From positions 992,001-1,056,000 of the forward strand of contig BQUP01000007.1 of the NCBI GenBank assembly GCA_022835595.1: a stretch of DNA of 64,000 nucleotides, written 5' to 3'. The position numbers and the translations under genes are program-made. Positions 1 to 10,520 of the stretch are shown piece by piece (the stretch's first letter is position 1; every line of letters begins with the position of its first letter). Below the pieces are notes generated by a model, which saw only the letters and a program-made list of their open reading frames with translations, was not told where the DNA came from and searched no databases. This stretch comes from Cystobasidium ongulense. Taxonomy: Eukaryota; Basidiomycota; Cystobasidiomycetes; Cystobasidiales; Cystobasidiaceae.

Positions 1-553
1 ATTATTAGGCTGGAATACGATTGTTGGCGAAAGAGGAGTCAGACTGAGCGGAGGAGAGAAACAGAGAGTTTCCATTGCGCGTGCAATACTCAAGAATCCC
101 GCAATACTACTCCTCGATGAAGCGACCTCTGCTCTTGATACCCAAACAGAACGAGAAATACAAGGCTCGCTGCAAAGTTTGGCTCAAGGCAGGACTAGCA
201 TTGCGATTGCTCATCGTCTCTCAACAATCACTTATAGTGACCTAATCTTGGTTTTGAAAGACGGAGGTAGGTTGCGCTTAAGCATTGTGTATGCGTTCGG
301 CCCAGGAGCTGAGATTCTTTGTACACAAACTTCACTAGAAATTGTCGAGCGAGGTGATCACAAAGAATTGCTTGGTCTGAAAGGCTTATACTATAATTTG
401 TGGCAGAAACAAATCAGAGCCGAGGAGGAAGGGACAATCGACGATGGCAAAGACACGCTCAAGCTGCCTATCTCGAGTGCCTTGTCACGCCCCGTCACAC
501 CGACCAGTGCAACATCTCATGTGCCGACTGAGCACGGTCATGGCCATTCTTGA
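1..553 (+). CDS. ABC half-transporter, C-terminal ATPase part (5' truncated by window edge)
   Basis: C-terminal end of an ATP-binding cassette protein, probably a membrane half-transporter of the ABCB6/HMT1/ATM1 branch (vacuolar or mitochondrial heavy-metal or thiol-conjugate export). Visible in order: the signature LSGGEKQR, Walker B with [12 protein letters not shown], the D-loop, and the switch histidine in IAHRLSTI; then a [10 protein letters not shown] strand and a short tail ending in HGHGHS. Exons are <1..266 and 339..553. The 72-nt intron (267..338) is needed because the frame otherwise reads through unrelated residues between DG and EIVERG. The first few bases may be the end of another intron, with an acceptor AG at 7-8. 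The LWQKQI tail resembles HMT1/ABCB6 proteins; the exact substrate cannot be told from this fragment. Walker A and the membrane domain lie outside the window. Confidence 0.85.
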   Translation, partial: LLGWNTIVGERGVRLSGGEKQRVSIARAILKNPAILLLDEATSALDTQTEREIQGSLQSLAQGRTSIAIAHRLSTITYSDLILVLKDGGRLRLSIVYAFGPGAEILCTQTSLEIVERGDHKELLGLKGLYYNLWQKQIRAEEEGTIDDGKDTLKLPISSALSRPVTPTSATSHVPTEHGHGHS

Positions 554-788
554 ATAAATCAAAGAGACTGCTTCCGAAGAAGTGTGTGTCGTATAGCCTC
601 ATAACAATTATCTAGAGGTAGCCATAGTCGTCTTGATGGTCCATATGCTATGTAGGCCTGATACACACGCAGAGTAGTACACGCAAATCTCGTTGTACGT
701 ATTAACAGATGAGTACTCAATCACAATGTTACACAGTCATGAAAACAATGCTGGCTTTATAGCTACATTTTGACTCTATGAACATCTA

Positions 789-2986
789 CTACTGTTTATC
801 GAAGAAATCGATAACCGTCTCGCTGAATCTCTTTACACCCTCCTTGAGTTTCTCATGCGTAGAGAAACTGAAAGCTACTCTGAAATGACCAACTCCAGCT
901 ATCATATCCTTATTGATGCCCGCGCTCGGTGTACCACCGAGAGCTCCGACTATAGTATGTTGAGCATCGGCAAGTATAGCCTGATCCTCGTCTGGGGCGC
1001 CTGAGCGCAAGCCATCGCCCGCGAAAAACCAGCCTGGAGCGACTAGAACGTGATTATTGGCCAATTGTATCCAAAGCTTGTTGAGCAAGTCCTTCGTAAC
1101 TTTGCTCTTTTCTTCCTCGCTTCCATTCGCAGGGAAGTCCGGATGATTAGAGATATGAACGTTCACCCAGACGAACATACCACCCTCAGGAGGTGAGAAG
1201 CTAATGAGTGGCTTTCGACCTTCAGACACGCCGAAGTTTGCGAACTTTTCGTTCAGATCAACTGTCTGTAAAGGCGTTCGTTTAGTCGAGCTGTATTTCT
1301 CGTAGCCGACAAAGGTGACTCTCGATTTTTGGGTGGTGCCAGTTGAGAGAGCGACCTGTCTATCGCTAGACCTGATGGCCTCAATCTTGAAGTTATCGTG
1401 GAAAGCATCGACGGTGACATCCCTTCTCTCCCTGTATTCAGCTCTGAGTCCTCTGAGCCATCGAATCCATCCGTCCATTCCCCAGCTTTCCAAAATCTTG
1501 CCAACAACGACTTGGGTAAAGCCGCTAGGCTGTTGAGTGGAAGTCTCGCTGGCTCGAAGCAGACGCTCCGAGAAACGTGCATTCGAAGTGATCCATCCTA
1601 GTCGGCATCCTGGAGCTACAGTCTTACTGAACGTGTCTAGGCGAATGACGCGACCTTGGTAGTCGAACGTAAGGTATGAAGGGGTGAGGGATCGCAGGAA
1701 CTGCCTGTTCTCTTCCTTTGGTGCGAAAGCAGTAGCTTCAAGCTCTTTCTCCTCCCATGGGAATTGTAGAATATAATACGGCTGCAATGCGACACCTATC
1801 AGTCTTCGGGTCTTCTCTATCAACAAGAAGTAAAACTTACGTCGTCCTCCGCAATAATGACATCGTATTTGACGCAAACGGCATAGATCTGCTTCTTCCT
1901 TTCGGTTTGAGCTACGGATCCACAAGGGTTCTGACCAACTGTAAAGGTAAAGAAGGACAGACAAAGTCAATATCGAAACATTCGCATATAGCGTGCAGGA
2001 TTTCCTTACCTGGTACAGTATACAGAACCCTTGGTCGCTTGCAGCCTCGCTTCTCTTCGTCCCATTCGCCGAGTATCTTATCCAGGCCCTCAGGCATCAA
2101 ACCGTCCGCATCAATGGGTACAGGGATCGGTCTGACTCCCATTGGCCATCCAGACTCGATAGCAGAGGGATAAGTCCAAGCTTCGACAAGGATTGGATCT
2201 CCAGGGTTGCACAGCAGTTCCAAGGTTTTGTGCCACCCATCTGTAGCACCATCGTCTACAAGGACTTCCCAGTCATCGTATGCAGGTGGAGACAGGATGC
2301 TCGTCCATTCGCGAAGGAAGTTTTGAAGAAAGACGAGTCCATCCGCGCCGCCTGAGGAACATAAATAGGCTCAGGTCAGACAAAAGCGAAGCAGGTCTTT
2401 AGGCGGGAACAAGAAGATCCGCATACCATACTGCAGAGCACCGGACAGCTGCAGAGTTTCCTTGGTCGGCTCCTTTGCAAACTTTGGTACTGTGACTTGC
2501 TGAGTATGGGACTTGGACTGGCCGAACAAGCTGGCGATCCATCCTGCTGGACCTCTGGCAGCCTTGTGCTTCTTACGCTCTTCTGGTTGAGAAGAGGTGG
2601 AGTAAGTCTCGGTGGATAACAGACTGGCGCTCAAGCTTTCCAGCGGAAAGTATGATGGATCGGGTAGCTGTCTCGTTCAAAAGTCCAATTAGCTGGTATT
2701 CATGCCGTATAAAGCGGGACTGGCGATCGCCACCCAACTCACACCTCCAGCTCTGAGAAGGATGCATATAGATAAGCGTCGAGGCAAAACCCGGGAAAGT
2801 GACCGCTACTCACAAGCTGATCATGCCAGGGACTCCCATATACTTGCCAAATGACTTGAGGGGCGAGAAGCGGCGTGCTTTTGCGAGCTCGGAAAGGTGA
2901 TGGCTCAGGTCGATGGCCTGTACGCCGTTGGCGGCGATGGGAAACCCGGCATCCCGGCTGGCTGGCAATTGAGCAGCGGAGTCCAT
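789..2986 (-). CDS. ARO8: Aromatic amino acid aminotransferase, ARO8 type
   Basis: PLP-dependent class I/II aminotransferase that interconverts aromatic amino acids and their 2-oxo acids (2-oxoadipate in some fungi); cytosolic. By my splicing it has 618 residues in six exons: 2814..2986, 2743..2752, 2427..2667, 2010..2351, 1841..1938 and 789..1781, all joins in frame. Family landmarks: the N-terminal substrate-lid segment GMISLAGGLPDPSYFP, VDDGATDGW, VPVGQNPCGS, IIAEDDPYY, and the PLP-lysine motif FSKTVAPGCRLGW near residue 330; the C-terminal domain ends GHFRVAFSFS. The second exon is only 10 nt and encodes the AGG of SLAGG, which is conserved in the family, so it is needed. ATG 2986 is chosen because it gives a hydrophilic leader followed by the typical IDLSHHLSELAKARRFSPLK start. 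Residues 150-190 hold a Ser/Thr/Lys-rich insertion. Family identity is firm; the exact substrate is inferred. Confidence 0.92.
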
Positions 2987-3799
2987 TCTGGGATTCTAGA
3001 GTGAGTCCTGTGTGATCCAGCGACAGCAGTGCGATGCCAGAAAAGTGAAAGTGGAAGAAGAGCAAGGCAAGCAGAATGTCGAATGTCGAATGTCCCGATT
3101 GATAAGCGAGCTCGCTCATCAGAAGTGGCCACTAGCCAGCTTTCGCATGCCCTGAGCAGCGCGAGGCAGCGGCGTCAATATGAGGACTGTCATTGCATCC
3201 ACAAAACACTACTGCCTGACACTCTTGCGGCCTCGCTGCACCAGCAGGCCAGGCGACCGACACGGTGGCGAGGGACTGGCAATGCCTCGAATGCTGGCTG
3301 TGTCCATCGCTCTCTCATGGAGGTATAGCCTATCCACGGGTATGCTAGCTTTGAAGCTTTGATGCGGTCTTGCATACCTGGCGGTCTCTTGATGCTTTCC
3401 ATCTGCTGTCATCCTCTGCTTGCACGTGCATCTATGCAAGCACTGACTGAATGCAGGCTGCTCGAGCGCTGTGTGAGGTGGTGGGCACATGATGAACTAC
3501 AAGTAGACCGGTTGTCGTAAAGAAGACAAGGATAGTCCCCTTCTACACTCCTGTCACGACATCTTTCAGGTCCGCGCAGACCATGCTGTGGCGTCCGGCG
3601 TGGTGCCTTATCGCGCAATAGTCGACAAGCCAACTGTACGAACAACCTGCACTAGCGACAAGTAGTGCTGGCAGTAGTAAACATCAACTGCGCGATGCAA
3701 CGTCCATGCAAAACGCAAGAAGTGATGCGTGAAATGCACCTGTAAAAGATTTCTCACGAAAAAGATGTTCAAAAAGCGCAAAAAGCTAAGAATGAAACA
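2987..3799. other. Intergenic, no gene seen
   Basis: About 0.8 kb between the aminotransferase start and the tRNA-Ile 3' end. Open frames here are short and show no family signature. The only recognisable signals are the A-runs next to the tRNA, listed separately as Pol III terminators. Confidence 0.5.
3759..3784 (-). terminator. RNA polymerase III T-run terminators of tRNA-Ile
   Basis: Read on the minus strand, three runs of five T (3784-3780, 3775-3771, 3763-3759) follow the tRNA-Ile 3' end, the first about 16 nt downstream. T runs of four or more terminate Pol III, so this supports a real transcription unit. Confidence 0.7.
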
Positions 3800-3835
3800 T
3801 TCTCCGAGTGGGTGACGATCCCACAGCCTTCGCGT

Positions 3836-3881
3836 TTCAAAGTATAGGAGGTTAATCCCTGTGACAGGACTAATCCACGCA
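3836..3881 (-). other. Canonical-position tRNA intron (37/38), 46 nt
   Basis: It lies between A37 (3882) and A38 (3835) of tRNA-Ile(TAT), the standard eukaryotic nuclear tRNA intron site cut by the tRNA splicing endonuclease. Removal restores the 5-bp anticodon stem and 7-nt loop. Confidence 0.75.
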
Positions 3882-3900
3882 TATAAGCACGACGCTCTAA

Positions 3901-3968
3901 CTAGAGTAACGAGAGTGCGAGGTTTAGATTCAAAAGTCTGGTTTACACAGTAATTGTGCGGCACTAAC
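3901..3968 (-). other. D-loop insertion in tRNA-Ile (possible ectopic intron)
   Basis: On the minus strand it begins GTTAGT and ends CTCTAG (68 nt). It sits directly after the D-loop GG and before TTAGAGC. The 5-nt word GTTAG occurs at both borders (3964-3968 and 3897-3901), so a 67-nt unit with an ambiguous cut position is equally possible. Deleting it restores GCTC-loop-GAGC, a perfect D arm. An internal AGTGC/GCACT pair could form a stem. I found no convincing bulge-helix-bulge for the tRNA endonuclease. Confidence 0.65.
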
Positions 3969-4300
3969 CCAATTGAGCTACCGGAGACTTTCGGAGTGGC
4001 CAATTCTCATCTGGCATATATATACCTTTGCTGCAGGGGGGTCTTGTACGGAAAGAGGGCGTCGTTTTCAGGTAGCTTCTGTACCGCTTGCTTGCGAGCA
4101 GTGCAAAGTTCTCAATACGATGCAAAGATTATAAAAGGATGGCCTGAATATCGAACATTGCTTCATTCCTCGGCGATGTTGTCAGAACTGCATCGAATGT
4201 AGAGTAAGGTAGACAACGGTCATTATAGATATGAAAGGCAGGTGGTATTATCATCTGTGTACTTCGTAGGCCACATGATGTTGCGAGTGCTCCCATGAAA

Positions 4301-7195
4301 TCACATGATAGCTCTCCAGGCTCTACAAGCGAAGGTCGTATAGTCAGCCAGCTGTGCATTCCATGTGGAAAAGCGTAACGCTCACTTTTCGACAAAGTTC
4401 TTCGGGGGAGGGTCGTATTCTTCGATGCCGACTCGACTTCCGGTCCAGAAGTCCATCTCATCATATTTGATCCACTTGCTGCGGACAAAGATCTTGTGAC
4501 CTGCCAACAGAACAAAGAAGAGAACAATAGGGAGGTATGATGTAACGAAGTTTGCAGTGTCCCAATTGCCTTTGAGGAAGACGGCGAAGCCGTTGGTGAT
4601 GAGGATTAGCCAGGTGAAGACCTGAGACATTGGATGAAACTTAGCTCGAGCAGCGTTCTCAAAGAGAGGGAACTCAAACTTACGAAGCCATATATAGACA
4701 AATAAGGCTGGAGTGGTGCCTTGTATGGGAAGTCCTTTTTGCGGTCTAGTCCCTGGAGCTTAGCTCCTTTGTAAAACCTGAAGTAAATGAAGAAGATCCC
4801 CTGCCAAGTGACTAAACCGGCAACACTCGTCATGTTGGCGAACCAGCCTGTGCAAGAAATTCTCTTAGACGAGGGCAGCATTCGAATAGCTACAAGACGT
4901 ACCAAAGACTTCTCCAGCGGTAGACGCGCCTGCGTTCATGTATGACAGGAGAGCGAACAGACTTCCGACTGCTACAGCGTAGTGAGGTAGACCCCAGCTA
5001 TAGATACCCAGAACTAGGTTAGCGAACATGCAATGCGAAGTCTTTGCGAGCCAATCCAAGCTGCGCACCTTGTAGTCTTTGTGAAGATTCTAGGGGCACT
5101 TCCTGAAAGTGCTAGACCGTATAGAGCTCTGCAGATGTACAAAAGTCACTCAGCAGGCTAAGAGCCTTGCGTCCTAGCTTCGAGCCTACCGAGAGCTGGT
5201 GTAGAGATCAGAACTGGCGGCGGACCAAGCGGATGCTGTTAAAAGGCACCGAGATGAGCTCAAATTCCAAAAGCACACGCACAAAGTGCTGTTTACCTAG
5301 GAAAGCTCCATTGATTACGGAAGGAAGTGTTTTGATACCAGCCTCGTTGACGGCAGTTACCCAGGGCGACTTGGCAGCAGTACTAGTAGAGAGATTCAAG
5401 GCAGGATCGTTGGGATTTGCGATGAGACCAATGACAAAGGTTCCCAAGATATAGAAAACTATGATTCGGAAGTAGACCTTCTTGATGGCTCTAGGCAAGT
5501 TTCGCTTTGGATTCTTCGCCTCTCCTGCCGCGATGGCTGTGATTTCGGTACCGATGTAGGAGAAAGCGGCTTGAATAAGAACTGTGGAATAACTTTCAGC
5601 TGAAGAAAGGGAAACTGCTGCATGGATTCGCAACCCACCAGACCAGAAACCCAGGAACCGACCCAAAGAACCCTCTATACCCTGATACTGTTGAAAGGCT
5701 CCTGGGTCACGCCAGTATCTGCGTAAGATACAGTGTTAACCGGATTCAAGCAGTATGGAAGCCGTGTTAACGAACCTGAAACCGATAGGGGCAGCCTTCA
5801 TGACAGAAGCCGCGCGTCAGTGTTTAGTCTGACGGACAGCAAGCAATACGTACAGGGCCTGACAAAGAGAGAAGTTAGCCTATCCGCACTCTCAACGGGT
5901 ATGTCGGCCCAAGCACTCACCTCCGCCAGATGTGAGGATAATTCCCATAATAATGAGTCCGATGATAGTGCTGGCAATTTTTCACCCTTAGCATTCATCA
6001 TACAATTGACATGGCTGCATGGTACTAACATAATTTTCAGGAGTGCCTGCAAACGATTTGGTGATTAGCGGCTTCCTCCCTTGGAAGTACACGAAAGATC
6101 GCTTACAAACCAGAACTCTGCTTCACCGTAGACTTTCGCGCCTCCGAGGCTGGCGGATACACGATAAGCTTTATGCACTAATTGAAATGAAACTGGAGCA
6201 ATCGTCTTACTTGATACCGATGACAATAACCAAGAATATGGTGATCCTGTTAGATCTGTCAGTTATACCTGATGCCCTTTCTCACGGACCGTTCCTAGCG
6301 TACCATGCGGCATTATTGATAGTATCATTCCAGTCTACAGACCAAGCATTGTCAGCTAGGTATATTTCTTTCAACGTGGAACATCATCAGAAGGTCTCAC
6401 AATTGACGAGGACAGCGGCGGCGGACAATTCGGCGGCTGAGAAATATACTGTCAGTGATACTTACAGTTTCAAATAGTTTCCAAGCTGACTTACGTAGAA
6501 CGATAGTCCAGTTGTACCAGTACAGCCAACCTGCGGGCGTTTCCGACATAAGCTTCCGTATACTCTGCTGACTATGATCAGTCCGGCTCACCAACTGCGA
6601 AAGCCATGTCGTTGCCGACGAATCTTCTAGCCAGACTGATATGCCCACCAGAGATGGGTAGGTGGGCAATCATTTCTCCCAGACATTGCATGACAGCCTG
6701 AGATCACATTGGTAAAACAGAGTCAGCAATCAGCAAGCCGGCATGAAACGCGCTGGCCAGATAAATACTCACAAAGACGATTGTTCCCATGAGAGAGTAT
6801 CCCAGCCACAAACCAAGTGGACCACCATTTCTGAGAGCTGTTGCTGTACCAAGGAAAAGACCAGTCTATGAATAGGCAAACGAAATTAAGGTTTGATTCT
6901 TATACACAGCAGCCGGCCGAATTGGCAGCCTACACCGATAACTCCACCGAGGGATATCATGGCTATATGCCTGTAAAAAGCAAATGCACAGCAGAGACAT
7001 CAGCAATGGAACTGCGTTATCGCAACACAAGTAAAGTGGTAATTACCTCGCTTTCAACTGTCGCTGTAGGTCTCCGAGATCTCGAGGATCCTTCTCCTCA
7101 TGATCAGCATACTTCGTCTCGGTAAAGGGAACGTCTCCTGCTTTTGCTTTCTCGTTCATGATCTTGCGGGACTCTGCATGTTGTACGTTGTCCAT
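4301..7195 (-). CDS. Amino acid permease, APC/YAT family
   Basis: Plasma-membrane amino acid/proton symporter of the fungal amino acid permease family (Gap1/Agp2-like, about 12 membrane helices). The start ATG at 7195 opens a hydrophilic leader (MDNVQHAE), followed by the first membrane segment HIAMISLGGVIGVGLFLGTA, then GGPLGLWLGYSLMGTIVF, CLGEMIAHLPISGG, APAGWLYWYNWTIVLP, FSYIGTEITAIAAGEAKNP (the family signature around helix 6), RALYGLALSGSAP, GLPHYAVAVGSLFALLSY and WQGIFFIYFRFYKG. The C-terminus is a short exon (4301..4322) ending KAWRAIM, joined to 4386..4621. The gene is split by at least ten short introns, so no long single frame exists. Signature order and spacing look complete. Substrate is unknown. 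An upstream in-frame ATG exists but would add an unusual Cys-rich leader. Confidence 0.85.
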
Positions 7196-7955
7196 GTTGG
7201 CTGAAGGCACAGTGTGCAGACAGCAGACGGGGTATGTTCTAGTGCGGCCTGAGGTGGGGCACAGATCCAATCGTTTCGATGATCAAACTATGCTCTTTGG
7301 CCTGGGTGGAAACATGAGCTTGATGCGCAATAGTTGAAGTCACGACTACCTACCAGCTCCTGAGCCGCGACCTCTTGCTCAGTCAATAGGAAAGAGCAAG
7401 CCTAAGAATTCCGTTATCCTGCAACCCCAGCCGATACCGTGAGCCTTGAATTTGGAAGGATTTCGTCACATGGACTGAAAAGTCACGAGTCTCCATAGAA
7501 TTTGCCCTTTGCCGCTAAGGGATACAGTTGTTATTTTTAGATGTTGCTAGAGTCAAAGAAACGCAAAAATGACATTAGCTTTTTGGTGGGAAAATTGCTA
7601 ACGTTATGGCAATGCCACTTACCGAATCTTAGAGACTCGATCGGTGATCTCAGGGCCGAAAGACACTTTGACACTCTTCCCTGTCAGGAGACAGAAACAA
7701 TCGTTCGGCGTCCGGTATTGTCGGCAAGCCTCTGACTTCGGCTGATATGCTGCTTATTCGGTTCGTATGAAGCAATTCTCCTCCTTGGCTGTCCTGGGAG
7801 CATTTGTCGTGTTTTTAAAAGTGTTCCCCCACAGGCCACAGCACAGGCTACGCGCTAGTGCGTATGGGCCGTACCCTTACCGATACACTTTCCCGACGGA
7901 CGATGCTAATAAAGTATGGCTATATACAGTTGCGCGAATAGAAGCATTGCTTTGG
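7196..7955. other. Intergenic, no gene seen
   Basis: Sequence between the permease start and the acyltransferase stop. It presumably contains the permease promoter. No conserved frame, repeat or RNA structure was recognised. Confidence 0.45.
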
Positions 7956-9848
7956 TCAATTGGTGCGGCGAGGTGACAACTCCTTTGTGCTGTCGTCCTG
8001 GAGCCTCCTCTCTTGCGAAGTGCTACCGACTGCTCTGGCCACATCAACATGAGCTGCGCCATCGACAAGTCGGCGGATAATGCTTTTCAGACGGTTGGCG
8101 AACTTGTCTGCGAATGCCTGGTCATATGTGTTGTTTGGCACCTGATATGCTATCTGAAGGCGAAAGATCATTTAGCGACCTACTGCCAGGGTAACATAGA
8201 AGGGAATTATTCCTATTTACTCTCAGATCCCCCTTGAATTCCATAAGACTGCACATCGTTAGAAGGGTGTTATGGAATAGTGGGAAGGTCTCCAGATCTT
8301 CAAGCTCTATAGAATGACTCTTGGAATCTCCATACGACGCCTTGAAATATGTCTGGGCTCGTCCGAGACTTGTGTAGAAGACGCTCGGCATATCACCGAT
8401 TTTAGGATCCGCCAGGACATACGGGTAGATGATCTCAAGGACTTCTTTGGCAGCTAACACCCCCTCCTTGTCATTCTTTGCGGAGAAGTCCCTCAGCCGA
8501 GATGCTCGTCAACATAGGCAATGGGGGAAAGATGCTCACTGTCAGTTTCTCCAAACCTGCTTTATACTCTTTCGACACCTCCCAAAACGAGGCAGGTATG
8601 GGACCCTCTTCTGCAAGATCGGATAAAGCCGCTTTGATGGTCTTCAAGTTCTTCATGTCAACATCTCCTCCACCGATAGCTACACCATAGTAAACTAGGC
8701 TGCCCTTTGGCATGTATCGCCGGGCGTCCACTGGCTGGAGTGGGAAACGAATCGTCTTGAACTCTTCAAGTTCATTAAGATCGAACATGAGGAGGGTCAG
8801 AACTGCTCCCATCCAGGCACTTGCAGTACAATCGTTGAGTTTGGCAGCAGAGTGCAAGAGTTTATACTCGGTTGCGGGAATTGTCAAGGACTGAATTGGA
8901 GAGGCTTTCTTGACGGCAATAGACGGAGGTGCAGAGGATATTGATGGAAAGCCAGCGAATGGCACGAGGTGAGTGTCTTCCGCCATATGCTGGTGTATCA
9001 TTTCGAGAGCATCGAATGGAGGGACGTCTCCATCTTGACGAAGGCCGGCCGCATAATGAAACGGTCGAGGAAGCAGCTCGATATCGTGCCGACCCCATTC
9101 ATAGGTAGGTGTATCAACGACTTTCTCTCCCGAGCAGAGTTGCAAGAACAGGTCCGTCATCTGCAGGCAGGTCAGTCAGTGAGCGAACGTGGACAACCCT
9201 TCAACGCGAGTTGACTTACCATCCACTGGCCTCTAGCATCTGTAACAGCGTGTTGGAAACTAAAGACCAGGTGAAGTCCATTCCCATCCTCCGACACGTA
9301 CAGCTGTGCAACGTCACTGGCATCGCGTTCTTCGGTAGGGTGCAGCTCGTTGCGGTGCTCAATGGCCCTCTCCTGTAGCTGACGACGATCCAGGCCGCCA
9401 AACACCCTACAGGTACGCTTGCTCCATGCTGTTAGTACATCGGTGGGCTGTTGTGGTACATTATATGAGAACTCGAATGTTTGCTTGCTTTGAGAGCGGT
9501 CTCTGTGCAACTGCATGCGCACTAGCGGCATGAGCAATGGGAACTGAGTCCAAGCATCTTGCACATCTGAGATAGAGCTCCCCTTGACGGTGAGGCTAGT
9601 TATCATGGTACAGGTGCCATCGAACTGTTTCCCATAGCCCTCATTCAGCATGCGTTGTAGTGAGAAACGCCAAGCCTTCGAGTCTGGCCAGTGTTGGAGT
9701 CACGCACCAGGCTCTTGACGGCCAGAAAGATCTCATTGGCAAACAATGGTCTTCTAAATTCGTGCGTTCCCACTTGTCGCCATTCGCATGGCTGCGAAGC
9801 TGGTAGAGGTTCAGGCGAGATGGCCATGGCTGGATGATCGAGCGCCAA
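7956..9848 (-). CDS. HxxxD-type acyltransferase (condensation/BAHD-like fold)
   Basis: Predicted CoA-dependent acyltransferase of the chloramphenicol-acetyltransferase/condensation-domain fold, similar in layout to fungal alcohol or trichothecene acetyltransferases. The catalytic motif HAVTDARG (HxxxD) is at about 9235-9260 in the first third of the protein; the C-terminal half carries the second sheet region (VYYGVAIGGGDVD, VPNNTYDQAFADKFANRL). Start ATG 9848 (or 9827) is followed by the usual CEWRQVGTHEFRRPL start. Introns join the frames: one before GYGKQFDGT, one after GQWM, 8476..8539 (64 nt, phase 0), and one after KGDLR near 8152. With these the reading frame is intact, so I treat it as a live gene. 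Nothing in the neighbourhood (permease, repeat, LDB17) indicates a metabolite cluster, so the substrate is unknown. Confidence 0.65.
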
Positions 9849-10073
9849 AGTATATGCGACGCGCTTTACTGCTGAAGCGATACGCCTTTACCGCTGCTAG
9901 AACACCAGCTGTTCTTGTGAGTAGTAGCTGGACGAGCTGGCTATCTGAATTGCTGTAGTCGTCTTCTGCCAGTGAGCATGGAGGCAGAAGCATCCAAGCA
10001 TATCATTTCCAGATTTGCAAGGCGGATCGTCCGCAGCAATCTCCGGTCAACTGATTGTGATCTTTCCCATCTT

Positions 10074-10134
10074 GAGCGTCAGTCTCATAACAGCAGTATG
10101 CAATCTGAAGCTCGTTCGAGCCTCATCTCGAGCA
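10074..10134 (+). pseudogene. tRNA-Met 3' fragment
   Basis: It begins at the D-stem GAGC and runs through the CAT anticodon loop to the acceptor 3' end CTCGAGCA. Compared with the tRNA-Met at 14166..14301 it lacks the 5' third, has lost part of the 5' T-stem strand so that the T arm no longer pairs, and has a 13-nt insertion (10090..10102) exactly at the 37/38 intron position. It is therefore a pseudogene and forms the head of repeat copy A. Confidence 0.75.
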
Positions 10135-10520
10135 TACACGGTTATTTTTGCTGTTGAAAGCTGTCATATGAACTTCAGATCTCGTCGTTCTGTCGCTTGC
10201 AGTCATTTTTCGGTTGGTCCGATTCTGTTCTGCCTCGCAAACTGCATGCCTGAAGCAGAGGGGTACAGTATGCTGTTGCAAGTCGCATGCTTGACCAAGT
10301 GGTGTGTCGTTTGCTGGAGAGAGAGAGGGAGAGTCTTGTAAAAGGAACGAGAAAAGGTTGTGGATCGAATTGGCTGTCGTGCGTGATATTTATATAGTGA
10401 TCAAGAGGTTGGCCCCTGTTCACGAGTGTGAAATGATGCAGAGTCATTGTCATGAGCCAACCAAGCTTCGACTGGAGCTTGGTTAGTTCACAAATGAGTA
10501 TGCTTCATTCCATGCTCGTG
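10074..10520 (+). repeat. tRNA-Met-headed repeat, copy A (inverted partner of 13785..14217)
   Basis: A 447-bp unit that matches the minus strand of 13785..14217 along its whole length, roughly 85-90% identical by eye. Order: 3' two-thirds of a tRNA-Met-like sequence, a T5 run, a body of about 270 bp with a GA-rich run (AGAGAGAGAGGGAGAG), and an imperfect hairpin of about 100 nt at the tail (10421..10520; central stem AACCAAGCT 10459-10467 with AGCTTGGTT 10476-10484). No coding capacity. The tRNA head suggests a tRNA-derived SINE; a segmental inverted duplication is the alternative. No target-site duplication was identified. Confidence 0.75.

Larger units (their letters stand above)
3800..3987 (-). 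tRNA. tRNA-Ile(TAT) with anticodon intron and a D-loop insertion
   Basis: A 188-nt gene. The acceptor stem 3987-3981 (TCTCCGG) pairs over 7 bp with 3807-3801 (TCGGAGA); discriminator A is at 3800. The A box TAGCTCAATTGG lies at the start. The anticodon stem TCGTG (3892-3888) pairs with CGCGA (3834-3830), and the loop CTTATA|A reads anticodon TAT. T stem GTGGG/CCCAC is perfect, but the T loop reads ATCGTCA, so positions 54 and 58 are A and T instead of T and A. Two interruptions occur: 46 nt at the canonical 37/38 site (3836..3881) and 67-68 nt in the D-loop (3901..3968). With both removed the product is 74 nt with D-loop AATTGGTTA. Pol III T runs follow. tRNA identity is strong; whether it is functional is open because of the T loop and the D-loop insert. 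Confidence 0.8.

Noticed and set aside
3888-3987. Reading the 5' part of the tRNA-Ile locus as a separate tRNA (for example a Val tRNA with a TAC-like loop).
   Set aside because: The part has no 3' acceptor partner of its own and only a 3-bp anticodon-like stem, whereas its 5' strand pairs perfectly over 7 bp with 3807-3801.
8471-8545. Apparent frameshift in the acyltransferase between LTVSIFPP and the VLAAKEV segment.
   Set aside because: A phase-0 GT-AG intron at 8476..8539 (64 nt) joins the frames cleanly.
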